64,000 nt of DNA from the NCBI RefSeq assembly GCF_050947875.1, contig NC_134572.1, positions 154,463,105-154,527,104 of the forward strand. Direction: 5' to 3'. This DNA is from Dermacentor variabilis. Its lineage: Eukaryota; Arthropoda; Arachnida; Ixodida; Ixodidae. Positions within the stretch are counted from its first letter, which is position 1. Each line of letters opens with the position of its first letter. Made by a program: the position numbers and the translations under genes. The notes below the pieces were generated by a model that saw only the letters and a program-made list of their open reading frames with translations, was not told the origin of the DNA and searched no databases. Positions 1 through 12,899 of this stretch are shown piece by piece.

Positions 1-2
1 CA

Positions 3-1109
3 CTGCGTCATCCCCAGCTAATCTTTATTTCACAACCTGCGTTGTTTTTCGGTGTCATCTGGCCGCGACTACATAATCCGCAAATTATATTCGTGCAAAA
101 ATTACTTGATTGTTTGGGCGTGCGCATATGCGATGCTCTTCCTATTACCGACAGAGCTGTTGCCACGGATATTCAATTTGATCACATCTTTCCTAATAAT
201 GCAAAATTACTTCCACACCGCATTCTAGACGGTATATTACAAGATCACCTGAAAAACCTTCAAACAAACGTTGTAATTGCTACAGATGCTTCACAATGTG
301 AAGAAAAGTCAGGTGTAGGAATATTTTCCCCGATTCTCGATTGGACATTTTCTCTTCGGCTGCCAGATTTCATACCGATTTTTTTATCCGAATTCATGGC
401 CGTGGTGCTGGCATTACGCAAATTAGGACCATCAATTACGTCAGCCGTGATAGTCACTGATTCTTTATCATTGTGCTCATCCCTTACTGCTTCTAGTGAT
501 TCTCGCGTAATGAGGACATTTCAATCATTGGTACCTGGTTACTTGAGAAGCGTGCGTTTGATTTGGGTGCCTGGCCATAAAGGACTAATCATTAATGACA
601 TTGCAGACTCTCTAGCCAAGGCAACAATAAGTGGCCCGATTCTTCCTTGCTGCCCTTTGACTGCTTATGTTACTGCAGCTAGGTTTCGCAGGAGTATCAT
701 TATACAGTCAGTATCAGGCTCCGCAATTACTAACTCTGTGGATTACGGACATCTCTTGCACCCTTGGAACAGAGATTTTTGCCGAACACGGAAAATTGAA
801 GTGTCCATCACAAAGCTGCGCTGCCGTATACCTGCATTGAACTTCTACCTCCACAGGTCTGGTCTGGTCCCCTCACCATTATGCTCATTCTGTGGCGAAG
901 CGGAGACAATCGACCATTTCTTGTAGTCTTGCAGACGTTTTTCTATTATAAGAAAACGACTACTCGAAATCCCGCTTCGCTCTATTGGTCTAACTTTATC
1001 AGTGCCTGTGATCCTATCTTTTGGAGCCTCCATTGTTGGGTTCAGCAACATAAATGTTTGCTTGGCGATCCAAAATTACCTAATTGAAACCAAGCGATTT
1101 CCATGTTAG
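3..1109 (+). pseudogene. Non-LTR retrotransposon ORF2, C-terminal RNase H part
   Basis: This is the tail of a reverse-transcriptase polyprotein that enters from outside the window; the frame is open from base 3. The RNase H fold is recognisable: a TDAS strand (first Asp), SEFMAVVLAL (catalytic Glu), VTDSLS (second Asp), WVPGHKG and NDIADSLAKA (last Asp). A CSFC...H zinc-binding tail (CSFCGEAETIDHF) follows, as in I/Jockey-superfamily elements. An in-frame TAG at 924-926 (plausibly TTG to TAG) interrupts the frame, which then stays open to a TAG at 1107-1109, so damage is light. The RT and endonuclease lie upstream of the window. Clade within the RNase-H-bearing non-LTR elements is not resolved. 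Confidence 0.85.
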
Positions 1110-1388
1110 ATTGATCGTTCTCCCTCCCAACCATAGCTTTCTTTTATTTCTTATCTTTTATTAACTATTATTGTTAATATTATTATTATCTTATACCCGG
1201 TTTTCATCTGATTATTTCCTTTTTCTCCAAACACAACACGTTTACTTTTAACTCACACGCCCAAATTGGTAACTCCCTTGTTATCATTATTATTTAGGCA
1301 CCTAATTACACCACCCGATTCTTGGCCAATCCCCCACTGTGGGTATATGCCACGGCCACTCAGGACAACAACAACAACAACAACAACA
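1110..1388 (+). repeat. Retrotransposon 3' UTR ending in (CAA)n tail
   Basis: AT-rich sequence follows the RNase H stop and ends in a run of CAA units at about 1364-1388. Short-repeat 3' tails are typical of RNase-H-bearing non-LTR elements, so this is read as the 3' terminus of the element that starts before the window. Confidence 0.65.
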
Positions 1389-3225
1389 TCTTCTTGCTCC
1401 TCTTCCATAAAGTGAAGCTCACGAAAATGGGAAAAACGTAAAAAAATTGCATAACAGCTACAGATCCAGAGCATCAGTGAGCTCTGGGCACTTCTTCCTC
1501 TTCCTTCGTTCTATTCAAAAGTGTTAAAGGACAAGACAGCAAATAGAGAAAGCGTGTATTCCGTTATTGAGCTGCTGATATAGCATATGACGAAACAAAA
1601 TCAATAAGGAAAATGCACAGTATTGACTAGCGACTTTTATAAAATAGCGCAGCCAAACGTATTGTTTTCTAAGCCGGGTAGTTGCCTTGAAGTTTGCCTC
1701 ACTTACCTGAAACTTCCCTCAGTACCTCTTGGCCTCGAATTAACGCGTGATAACTCTTACCAACTGAAAACCTCATGTATGTCTTACTGTAGAAAGACCA
1801 TATGCCGTATATACGATATACTATATACTGTAGAAAGGCCATTTGTCTCGCCCTGGTACAAAACGGGTCAGAGTTATGCGATAGTTCCCAAATTCTTTCT
1901 TCTATCAAGACTTATTGCCACGCACCGTGCATGAAAGTGCCCCCCTCCAGTAGAAAGAGAGCGAACAGTTCTTCGAATCAATCAGTTACGTGGAACCACA
2001 TTCAGACAGCTATGCCAGATCAGACAGCTCAGCGCGCGGTTTGTCCAAGTTTTTGTGTGACTGCGCTTGGCTGTACGTGAGCCATGAAGAGCACTGCACA
2101 CGCGGGTAGCGCACTTTATCTTGGAGGCAATCCGCGCCGAGTTCTAGCGTGCGATACGAGATGGCATGACCCTTCTCATGCGCTGTGTCCGCGCGCACCT
2201 GGTGTTGTGTTTCCGCCAGTGCTTAAGGCCAGAATACTTGGATCAAACTTTCCCGACGAAGATCGGGTGGCAGAAAATCTGCCGCGGCGCGACGCCGTAT
2301 GTTCGTCGGGCTGCGCTACATGGAGCGAAGACACGGCGGCCGCCGCCGGCTCGTCGCTGCGTTGTTATCAGTGCGGCTAGAGGAGGCAAATGCGCTGTAG
2401 TAAAAACATGACAAGAAAAAGAACTTTAACGACAACTATTATCGCTTTTGAATTGCGGAACACTCTAAAAACGCGTAAAATTTTGCTTAGAAATGATTTC
2501 TAGTGTTTTTTATGTGTTTGAGGCATTCATGTGCCGATGTAGTTTAAAGAAAGCGGCGATGCTATGCGTTTGTGGCAACACTGGGCGAGTGAACAACTTT
2601 CAGCTCCTCCAACTCCGCGGCTCTGTTCTGTGGCTCAACGCGCGCGCGGCCGCGCCGCTTTGGATGCCGCTGCATACCAGCCGCGCCGCTTTGGATGCCA
2701 TGAATACGAAAAGCGGGAAACAGGCGTGAACGATAGAGCGGCATCGGGATACACGGACAAGCGGGGAAGCCTAGTCGGAAGTCGGGGCGGATAGTGAGAC
2801 TTGATTGGCTCGCTTTGGGGCGCCGGTCGTTTGCCGCTTCCGGTATCGTCGACGGCCGACGAACTTTTCTGCGCCAGCTAGATCGGCGGCGAAAGACGTT
2901 TTCTGCGCCGCCGCGCGTCTCGCGTACGCCGCCGGGCGCCGAACGCCGACTATTCGTTGCATGTTAGCTCCATGTATTCTGGCCTTAAAGGTGGCAAGAT
3001 ACGCTCGCTTCCCAGCATCAGACGTGTTCTGGCGATCTACCGATAAGCGATACGCCCACTGTTGGCTTAGTCGTGAGTGCTCAGGGCCGGTGCTTTGTAA
3101 CGATGCCTTTTCCGATTTTATGCTTTTTCGGGATTTTCGCGCTTGGCCAGTGGTCAGAGTGACGGTCTGCCAACATTATCAACGGGATCAGGCGGCCGTG
3201 TGTGGTTGATGATAAGAATAGCATA
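1389..3225. other. No gene seen; GC/CpG-rich stretch inside
   Basis: No supported coding region. About 2030-2390 and 2570-2960 are markedly richer in CG dinucleotides than their surroundings, and several short overlapping ORFs there have no family signature. It could be a CpG-rich repeat or a promoter of an unseen gene; nothing in the sequence decides this. Confidence 0.4.
2650..2699. repeat. 19-bp direct repeat, two copies
   Basis: CCGCGCCGCTTTGGATGCC occurs at 2650-2668 and again at 2681-2699, an exact direct repeat with a 31-bp period inside the CpG-rich stretch. Confidence 0.8.
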
Positions 3226-3239
3226 AAATAAGGCATAAT

Positions 3240-3477
3240 AATATTAATATTTGGGGTTTTACGTGCCAAAACCACTTTCTGATTATGAGGCACGCCGTAG
3301 TGGAGGACTCCGGAAATTTCGACCACCTGGGGTTCTTTAACGTGCACCTAAATCTAAGCACACGGGTGTTTTCGCATTTCGCCCCCATCGAAATGCAGCC
3401 GCCGTGGCCGGGATTCAAACCCGCGACCTCGTGCTCAGCAGCCCAACACCATAGCCACTGAGCAAGCACGGCGGGTC
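3240..3477 (-). mobile_element. tRNA-derived SINE (Ruka-like), minus strand, with 14-bp TSD
   Basis: The reverse complement begins with a tRNA-like head (A-box-like TGGCTATGGTGTTGG, B-box-like GGTCGCGGGTTTGAATCCC), followed by a tRNA-unrelated body and an AT-rich tail at 3240-3251. The copy is bounded by an exact 14-bp duplication AAATAAGGCATAAT at 3226-3239 and 3478-3491, the target-site duplication of L1-style retroposition. The family resembles the tick SINE called Ruka from memory of its consensus; the name is therefore tentative, the SINE structure is not. Confidence 0.85.
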
Positions 3478-4712
3478 AAATAAGGCATAATGCGTCGCTA
3501 CAAAATAGGAGCCCAGGTTGTGTTTGTAACCGGTGCAGATCGCGACGTCCGCAACCACGGTAGAAGCGATCGAGGTCGACGCCTTCTTTCTATTTCTCGT
3601 TTTATTTCTCGTCGTCGCCGTGATATTTCGTATAAAGTCCAAATGCCATATGAAAGAGCGACTCATGCATCTTGGGTGCGAGAAAAAGCACGTAACAGTG
3701 AGCATAAATGGATCGAAGGCTTGATGGAATTTATCTTCCCATGCGCTCAGTATTCGGGTTAGTTGGAGATCACGTGATCAAACGCGATCATGGGAAGGAG
3801 AGTGTGCGTGTTCTCCTCTATCCTTGCCGTTGCTGCGAATAAGTGAGCGCGGCTGACGCTTACGCGGCCCGGGGGCCGCATCTAGTTCTTGTTGATCATT
3901 GGTGGGTGCAATGATTCAGGGCGAGCAGGGATGACTGCTAAGTTCATGCACAGTGTCTTCCTTCTCGGGCTGTCTTTTCGTACCCCTAGGGTTGCAGATA
4001 GCATAGTCTAAGTTAAGTGAAAGTGGTAATTGGAGATCCCTGGCAGAGCCCGTACTATAGTGGGTACGGCAGATGATGAATCCAATTTGTGGAATCGCGG
4101 TGAATATCGCGACTGTGCAGAACGTCGTTCTTCGTAATGCCAGCATTGTGACAGCGATTGCTCGTAGTCATCCAATGAGATATTTACAGGTTTACATGGT
4201 CCGTGCTTTACACACTATGCTTGTTATTTTAATTAGTAAGTGTACGTTTACTACAATTTATAAGGCCCATATAACTAACGTATAAAGTCGTGTAATGCCG
4301 CACCTTCCTGGCAAAATTTTGACGAGCCTTACATGAAACAGAGCGATATGACCTAATTTATTCCGCTACGCGAACGAAATCCGCCGTAATCCTCCGCAAT
4401 AGCCTCCTCTCGCCATCTAGTGGCGACGCGCGAAAGTGCGCTGCGCGGGAAAATTCCCGGTTGAGCGTGATGGGAATTAGCGCACCGAAGGCGATTGCTT
4501 CTCGGTTGGATCTATTTTTAATGTTGGCTGTCAAGTTTGGGGTTCGGTACTTGCACGTGTTTATACGGTTAGATTTATTCTTCGTGTAAATGTCTTATAC
4601 TTCGCTCTCGCTAATATTTCTTCGACTGTGAGTCCTAGCAGAGCACTGCTGCGCATGACTGCTATCTGATTTTGAGGGAATTCCGGCTTGGCTTCATTTC
4701 GGTTGTTCAGTA

Positions 4713-4714
<2 letters not shown>

Positions 4715-4772
<58 letters not shown>
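4715..4772. repeat. (AT)n microsatellite
   Basis: Uninterrupted TA dinucleotide run of about 58 bases. The minus-strand ORF made of alternating Ile/Tyr through this tract is an artefact. Confidence 0.95.
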
Positions 4773-4774
<2 letters not shown>

Positions 4775-5443
4775 CCCCTGCATGCAAGTGGTGATGTTTC
4801 CATTCCTAATAAGTGTGGCCAATTTTTATAAGAGTTCTTTTTTGTGATTAGTGGTTAGCATGCACTGCCTACTGGACAGAAGCAATACTGTGCCACATAA
4901 CTCACGCGCATTTAACACGTCTTTGATAACAGACTCTAACGAAGAGGTCACTGAAGTCTGCAGGCTTTCTTTATTCAGGATTTAAAAACCCCCGCAAAGC
5001 AATTTGAAGCGAGGTGCACATACAGCACCTATACACTTACATACAACATATCCATTCTCTAGGCATATGCTAGCAATACCATTAAAAATAATTATTAGGC
5101 GGCTACCTCCTTCTCTGCAAAATTTTAATGAACTTTGTCCTATGTATACACTGAATATACTGTGTTTGTGCGTGATATTCAGAGTGAAAATTAAAAAAGA
5201 ACGTTGAAGTGACAAAATGCGGAGGAGATAGCCGCCGCTGGTGCTTCTAATGTGCTAGTCAACTTATTGTCAGGGTTTGCAGAAAGAAAGCGAAAGTGTG
5301 AATTAAAAGCTGTGCACGCCGCACCGACAATGATGCAGTGAGCATTTAGCCTCAATAAAATTTTAAGTGAAAAGACAGAGGCAACTCAAAAGAAACCTCA
5401 AATGATGTGGGTAACAGAACTCTGGTTCTCACACTCTGGAATC

Positions 5444-5472
5444 GGGGGGGGGGGGGGAGGGGAGGGGAGGAT
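5444..5472 (+). repeat. G14 tract with following G4AG4 runs
   Basis: Fourteen consecutive G are followed by AGGGG and AGGGGAGG, enough G runs for an intramolecular quadruplex on the plus strand. No promoter or gene is visible next to it. Confidence 0.85.
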
Positions 5473-6594
5473 TCAGCATTGCCACCCCTCCGGAAAACAT
5501 CGAAGGGGGCTCAGGCTACGGAATACCCCCCACTCCCAACCCCGTAGTTTGGGCCGATGATAGTGAATGTACTAAAATATGGTTGAGTGTACCACCCCAA
5601 ATGCTATTTACGAGCTGTCAGACAAATCGTAGTAGAATACTCCCGTGTCATTAAAGAAATTCTTCACTATTGGTTCTTTCGATGCGTATCGAGTTCCGCT
5701 GGTAGTGTTTACCCGGTTTTTGCCTGGTTCGCGAAGCCTCTTGTCTGAAGCCTCTTGTACGTCATATGTATCTCAAAAAGTGTAAACGCCCATAATTTTA
5801 CTGGCGACAACAAGTTATACTTGTTGCGTCCAGTTTATCATGTCACATTGTCTTAGTCATACATTGCGTATTATTTTCATTAGGATAAAAAGAACACGAC
5901 GAAAAAGAAAAAGACAAAAAAGGACGTAAAGGTATACACCGAAATGTCGGAGGTAGCTGCCGTCACCGAGCGTATCCAAAATAGCTCCACAGTGGCTTGC
6001 CACAGCAGTCTTCTCCAAGGCGTGTGGTACCGGCACTATGCTGTCATAAAGCTCGTCAACATAGACCTTAGCACACTAATTCTTTTCCATGTATCTGAGC
6101 TTATTACCGAAAGTGCTGAGCACGTGATTCTGTAACCATATTCTCCTTAAACTGGGAAGTTATTAAACTAGTTTTCTTTCTGCATATTCTTCGTTTTTCT
6201 TGCAAAGGTTTTCGAAATTGATTTGGTGTTTTAAACAGCGCAAGTAAAAGGGAACTAATGCTGAAATTATTCGCTCATGCGTTCTTCTCTTGCCGCCCGA
6301 AGTCTTATCAGCTTCAGTGGCGTTAAGACAGCCCTACTCTTGCCTGTTTGAAAGCTTTCACTTCAAAAACAAGAAGCAAGGATTAACTCTGGTAAAGTCA
6401 ATGAACAACGTTCCTGCTTAAATTTCTTGCTGAATATGTCACGCGCGAACATGGATGAATCATTGCTCAGGAGAATGATTTCCTGCCACGACTGATAAGA
6501 TTTACTTCTGAACAACAGATTGTTTCCAGTGGGTTTTTCTTCAAATCCTAAATGCATACGCATATTATGCCTGTATTCTGGTGTTCGCCAACAG

Positions 6595-6753
6595 CCTACG
6601 CCCACAACGAATGTTCTCATCGACAGTGAATTATGCGCCGATGCAGATGTCCTGGCTGACGCAATGCAAACCCTGTCGCTAGTTTCCGTCTGCTGTGAGC
6701 CAGACCGGGTCCAAGAGGCTCTCGAGCTGCAGCGCAGACTCGTTTCTATAAAG
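6595..6753 (+). CDS. Acyl-CoA synthetase exon a (N-terminal-most visible)
   Basis: Encodes about 53 residues including TNVLIDSEL...[12 protein letters not shown], matching the region before the P-loop where these enzymes read like 'vLvDeel...vk'. The donor GTAGGC at 6754 is phase 0 and reads directly into HIIALDET of the next exon. The acceptor is chosen at CAACAG 6589-6594 behind a pyrimidine-rich stretch; an alternative start further upstream is possible. This is the least certain exon. Confidence 0.6.
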
Positions 6754-9700
6754 GTAGGCACCAAAAATACTGGACACGTTTAACAATCTTTTCCATCTTG
6801 GCTTTAAATTGTTGCTTGGATCTCCCATCAAAATATTTTTGTACAGAAGGTAAAGCTTCATAGAGGTAAATTCAATTGTGTCATCACCACAACAAACATT
6901 AAGGACGAGGGGTGGGAGTTGGTCGAACTTTTGCAAACAATGTCGAAATTTAACAAAGACACGCTAAAGGGGAAAACGAAGTGCATTTTGACTGATTCAA
7001 TATTATTTATAAACCCTCTGAGCATTTCCTCGCCGAACAAAAGATATATTATTTGCGAAGAACACGATTTATTAACAGTCATAGGAACAACTAGGCCGCT
7101 ACGACTTTTGTCAACGAACTTTCTTGCTTTTGTACGTCCCTTTTTTAAGCAACATAAAACCATGCTGCAAGGAAAATCGTGCTAATATGGCAAGAAAGTG
7201 AAATTACACCTCTCAGATGCTAGCCTGAAATGCCCATTGAATTATTATTCTTATGTTACTTGTTCAATTTAGTTTAATAGGATATTGTCATTATGGAGTG
7301 CTTGGAGCTTCGAATTGAAAGGAATCTTTTAGCATGAAAGTGTGCTCTGTCGAGCTCCAGCAAAAACTCTGTCCCATGTGCGTACGGCACACAATCATCA
7401 GTACGCTAATTTCCTGGAGTTCGAAAAAGAGTTTATGTTTATTGGGCTGACAATTAGGCGTCGACAAGACTCTCGTAATCCATTTTGATTTATTTGAAAT
7501 ATAGCGCAGTTCATTTTTACAAATGTTCTCTGAAAGCGTTTAAATTTAGAGGTGGATTTGGAGATAAGATAGTTGGCTTTAAAGATTGTTAGGGAACCTC
7601 GTGCTATTGTTGCTCAAAGCCAACGAGTCGTACAATGAAACTCATGCAAGATAGCATCTAATCGCAGTATTCTGCAACGATAATGGTGAATGAGCTGTTT
7701 TGTGGCACAAAAAACAAATACAGCCAAAGAGCACCAGGCCAGTGATTATCAGTTTGCAGTGGAGCGATAAATTACGACATGTAGGTGTGACTTGGCTGCA
7801 AATGAGCCTAAAGAAACGGTAAAACTAGCATGTAATAAAATTACGCCAATGGCTAATGAGGTGGAACTGTGGACACGAAATATAAATCTTGAAAGAACGA
7901 TGATACGCTAAAATATGCCAGAGGAAAATATGTGCAAGAAGTGCGACCCGCAGTATTCGGTAAAAGCATAAAATTGATTCAGAGGTGTTACGCGGGAAAA
8001 CCGCGATTGGATAATGAGGCACGCCGTAGTGAGGGACTGCGGCTTGGCTTCTGACCACCAGTTCATCATTATCGTGCCCCCAATGCACGGGACATGGTCA
8101 CTTTTCCATTCCGCCCTCAGTGAAATGCGGCCTCCGCGGCCGGGATTTGATTACGCACCCCCCCTCCCATTGTGCACAGCAGCGCAACTGTATAGCCGCT
8201 AAGCCAACGCGGCGGGTAGACCATAAAACCTATAGCCACGTATGTGGCCATATAGCTTAGTGGCCATAGGACTCAGGTCCTGAAATAGTTCACTAGAACT
8301 AATTGTCCGAGCAACACGCACTACTGAGTTGCATCTACAGTTACAATCTGTCTCTATACAAAAGTCACGGAATCATCATCACGCCAGTTTTCTGGCATTC
8401 AGGAGACACGACACAACTTTGTCAGGTGGTGGGAGCTGAAAGCGGGGACGGTCAAATAACCGTAGGACGACATGAACGGCGGACGGAGGGACTGCTCAAG
8501 GAAGGATAGGGGGGGTTGGGAGGAGTGGTTGGACAGTGCATGGCGGAAGGAGACGGTGCGCCTGTACCGCTAAAGTCTCTTTCTTTCGCCACATTTTTTT
8601 ATATTTATTTACATGGTCGCATGCACTTGGTCCAGAAATGCCACTCGGTGATCGCACTAACTGAATGCGTGTGTTCTTACTTTTTGATGACGAGTATTGG
8701 GGTGCGCGTGTGCGTTGCTGCCAGAGCTCTAAAGACGTAGTTTCGCCGCATAGTCACTTACCGTCGCCTCGGATACACCTAAGACGCCTGGTAGCTTCCG
8801 GGGAGCTGTTTACGCGGCGCAGCAGCACAGGCGTCGCGCGCTTACTATCGCTGCCATTGCTTCGAACCTCTAGGAAAACTGTAATTGAGAGTTTACAGAC
8901 ACATTAACATACGCTAAAGATCGAGAATGAAAGTGAAAGCCCGCTCGCTTAGCTACATTCATTAAGTTACTTTGACATCCTCATTCAGTTGCGATGTTAC
9001 TTCCTATTACTTCGTTTCTCATTTCTTCTCTTTTCTTTCGCTGTAGGTTTAAGTTGTTTGTCCTCCGAGGACGTGCTTTCCATCACGTGACACAGCTCGT
9101 TCAGTAGGATGAGACAAACTGGTGCACACCTTCCGTGCCACGCTTTATACGAGACGCCACTTCATCATACGGGTTTTTACAGCGGAGCTGGTGTACGCTA
9201 GGTTCTGGCGGTTTGTGTGCTGAGGCCAAAAAGACGGCGGTCACCCCAGAGCTAAAGGAACTAAAGCATAAAGCAAAAGCGTATAACCAGGCATGCCCCA
9301 GCAGCATCTAATCGCGAGAAGTACCAAAACGTGTTGTGATAAAAAAATATCGTAATAAAGAAAGTAAAAGCGGAATAGACGCCGTTTAGTGTAGATTGTA
9401 GATTGACGTTACGGGCTCTATAGGCAAACCACGTAACCTGATCAGCCCCAGCTCCTCCCCACTCGTGCAATGCGTAGGCCGCGTGAGGTGAGGTCTTCAG
9501 AAGAACAGCGCGCCTACGAAAACACCATCGTGAACAGAAGCGGGAATTTGCGGGGCAGCGGTGGGCGGCCCGTAATACGGACGAAGACAGAGCCGCAAAC
9601 GCCAACCATATGCACCTTTAGCTGGATAACCCCTACCGACTTCACATCCATCGTAATTGTGTGCGATTTCAACATAGATGTGTCTCGGCCAGACGGATAG

Positions 9701-12700
9701 TGGTTCGTGGCGTTTCTCTTGGAAGGGTTCGGCATTTGATGTTACACAACATTTGTGGGACTGCGATGCAAGATGATTCGTGTATAGACCTCACATTGGC
9801 CAAGAATATTTTCAGTGGCGCCACAGAGCCACTGGCCCTATATCATAGTGATCATAAAGCGATGGTGACCTTGGTGACGAAATAATAATACGGAGAAAGC
9901 AAACAAAAGAACGTTAAAAATAAAGAAAATCGTTCAGTATGCAATTTAATTAAACAAAATAACTTGAAAAATGAAAGTGATTGTGCTATGTGTCTTTTAT
10001 TTTCAATCAACATAACTATTATCAACATACTTATGATTATATATACAGCTCCGCTGATCATCAACCTTCACGCAGTGTACTGGCTCTGCATTTTTTTGTG
10101 GCGCTCCTAACCGAATGTACACTTAGAGACCATGTGATAGGTCGCGATAGATATCGGAAGACTCATAATTGACATTTGATTCCCTTTTTTTGCCTTAGAT
10201 TCGCATTAACTTATATTTGATCCCAATTATTTCATTTTACTTCACCTAATTAGCCATCTCATTCCCATAACTTACCTTTGATTCACATTTAACGCCTCTT
10301 AATACACATTTAAACGTATTACCTCTAGTGCCTTTTAATGTCATTACTGCATTACTTCACTGAAATTACCTAATCGTTCACGTAATTTGGCTTAGACTCA
10401 CATTTAACACTTACAACACTTAATTCACAAATTAAGCGTATCACTGCGGATCATTTATGCAATTTAGTGTTAAAGATGTCACTTCAATTTTTTTTTTCTA
10501 GATAGTATGAGCGGGTAGCTCGTACTATCGTGGTCTTGAGCGTAAGCACGGGAGCCCATGGCATTCGGCACTATATATACGTGTAGTCTGATGATAGTGC
10601 CGAAATGTTTTGTGCATGCCCACTGGTCACTTGAAATCTGGTGCCATAATGCCGCATGGTAGTCGGATTTTTCGACCCATGGGTCATCTAAGGCTTCCAC
10701 AGTAATAAAAGACAGCGCAAATTTATGAAGTAGCATCTGTAAATGTGCTTCTAAGAATACACGCTTCAGGTTCGCGTTATGAAAAATTCCTGTGAAAGAG
10801 ATCAGCATTTTTTTTCTCCTATTTCCGATTAATTTCGCCTGGGTAATATCGCTGCATAATTACTTCGATTAGGGACGTCCAATAAGCAGTGGTACGCAGT
10901 CCTCGCCAGCCTCTCCGCTTGACTTAGAAGCGCTCGCCGAGCGTACAACAAACCGCAGTCTCGGTTGACATCATTAGCAGTTCATAGTTTATGCAAGAAG
11001 GCAAAGGGTTAAGCCGTCCTAAGTATAAACCAGTCTTGTGACTACGAGATTAACCACTTTGTAGCCTGCGAAGATAGCCATAATGCTAGAACGACGTTGC
11101 TGCAACCGCAAAACAAGTTGCTTTTGCTACCGCCTGTTTACACCTTTTGCGCAAGAAGCCGCTGTTGGCAAGTCCTTCAGATTAGACGCCTCGTAACAGG
11201 TAATGGTTCCGGCAACTTAACTTGTCACATTGAGGTGGGTTTCCAGCTTGATTGACACAGCACCCCTCCTGTTCTTTTATCTGTGTCTTCCCTTACGATT
11301 TTCACAGTCGAACTGTATGTAACTAGGATCTAGGGATTTCTTTGTCTCCGTCGACCGGAAACTCAACCAATCACAGCGAAAGGCACACGCCGTGTCCGCC
11401 GCTCGGTTCCTTGCAGCACCATCAGATGGCGCTCGCCTCCCTGCATCCACATCCTCAAGCGTTTTTCGGTAACAATCGCGGTCGTACAAGCTGCAGTGGC
11501 CGGGAAGCGGCAGCTGCAGCTTATCTATATGTAAAAGAACTGTAATTTTGCAGGGTTCCAGCGCCGGCGTACTTGAACGCCGGAGACCATGCGTTCCTCG
11601 GAACGCGCGTTGCCACAAAAAGAGCATGAGCTGCGTGCGCCGGGCGCTAGCAAGCACAGATACAAGTGCGCCTATTTCAGAGTTGACGATACCGTGTCAT
11701 TTTGGTCGCGTTTTCACCGAATGAGGTCAGCATATTTGAGTAACGCACTTATGAATTTGTATGTGTTTACATGCTTGTATATATATTTAAGCATGTCCAC
11801 CCTGCTTTGATCTGGTATCAGATGGCGGTATAAATGAATGAATAAATAAATAAATAAATGAATACCGCAGCACCTCCTGGCCAGCGTGGGTTCCCTCTAC
11901 GTTAAAGGATACTTTTGACGCTAATGGTAATGAAGGTACAATTTTTTATAGCCGGACAGCGAAGCACGTGTATTTTCATTTCCATGCAGCTGTAATAAAC
12001 CAAGTCTTCATTAGATTTCTAACGAGGCTCTGAACAAACGTACAATTCCGTCGTCAGCGGCCACATGGCCAGTATAATATTGGAACCATCACTTTAAGGT
12101 GTCTAGAGCGGAAAAAATTGATGCCGCTTTGCAACATTACGCCTCATGAACCAATAAATCAATCAATCAAAATATATGTCATGCACAGTTTTGAAGGACG
12201 AGCACATCAATATTTTGCAGCCAACCTGCTTGTTACAGAACTCTCCAGTGTCAGCAAAGTCTTGCTAAAACATAATGGTGACACAAAACAGTGTTAACTC
12301 ACGTTGCTTGTAAGCCAGCATATTAAAGTGGACGTTTAAAGGTTTAGGAGAGGTGGTTACAAAATTGCCTTATCAAGCTGTTTTAATACATGATTAAGAA
12401 GTTGTAATGTCGGACCTTGTTGAGCTTTCTTTGCCTCCACCCTCCTTCCCATCTTATAGCTCCAAGGTGCATCCCTATAATTTTCAGTAGATTTCCTGCG
12501 CTACGACGCATAAATTTATCTACCCATGCTTCCTGACAAACGCATTCTCAACATTCGTCTGTTGATTCAATTGCAGCACATTATAGCACTGGACGAAACG
12601 GCACATAATATGGTTGGCGCAACGAACACGGTAATCACATGGAATGAGCTGCTCAAGAAGGGCCACGATGAAGGAGGCGCAATGCCACCTCCTCCCAAGT

Positions 12701-12865
12701 ATCGAGAAAACCAGATCTGCTACATGGCACTTACAAGTGGCACCACTGGCAAACCGAAACTGGTTGTGCACTGCCACGAGTCCTTCGTGGCAATCGTTCA
12801 GTCAAGCAGGTTAGCTTTTCTATGCTTTAGCATTCTATAAGGTACTCCACGCAGTTTCATGGGGC

Positions 12866-12899
<34 letters not shown>

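Larger units (their letters stand above)
3492..6594. other. No gene seen; simple repeats only
   Basis: Only the AT microsatellite and the G-tract listed separately are recognisable. Upstream exons of the acyl-CoA synthetase could lie here, but I found no segment with the N-terminal signature of that family flanked by usable splice sites. Confidence 0.4.

Noticed and set aside
2084..2411. Overlapping ORFs in CpG-rich DNA
   Set aside because: Several frames open together because stop codons are rare in GC-rich sequence; no homology-like features.
4561..4803. Minus ORF with alternating Ile-Tyr
   Set aside because: Product of the AT microsatellite.
5944..6135. 63-codon plus ORF MSEVAAVTERIQNSS... 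as a first exon of the acyl-CoA synthetase
   Set aside because: It has a plausible ATG but no N-terminal family motif, and the ~100 residues needed before exon a would not be supplied by it.
6363..6764. 133-codon minus ORF
   Set aside because: Overlaps exon a on the other strand; no signature, frame explained by the antisense of coding sequence.
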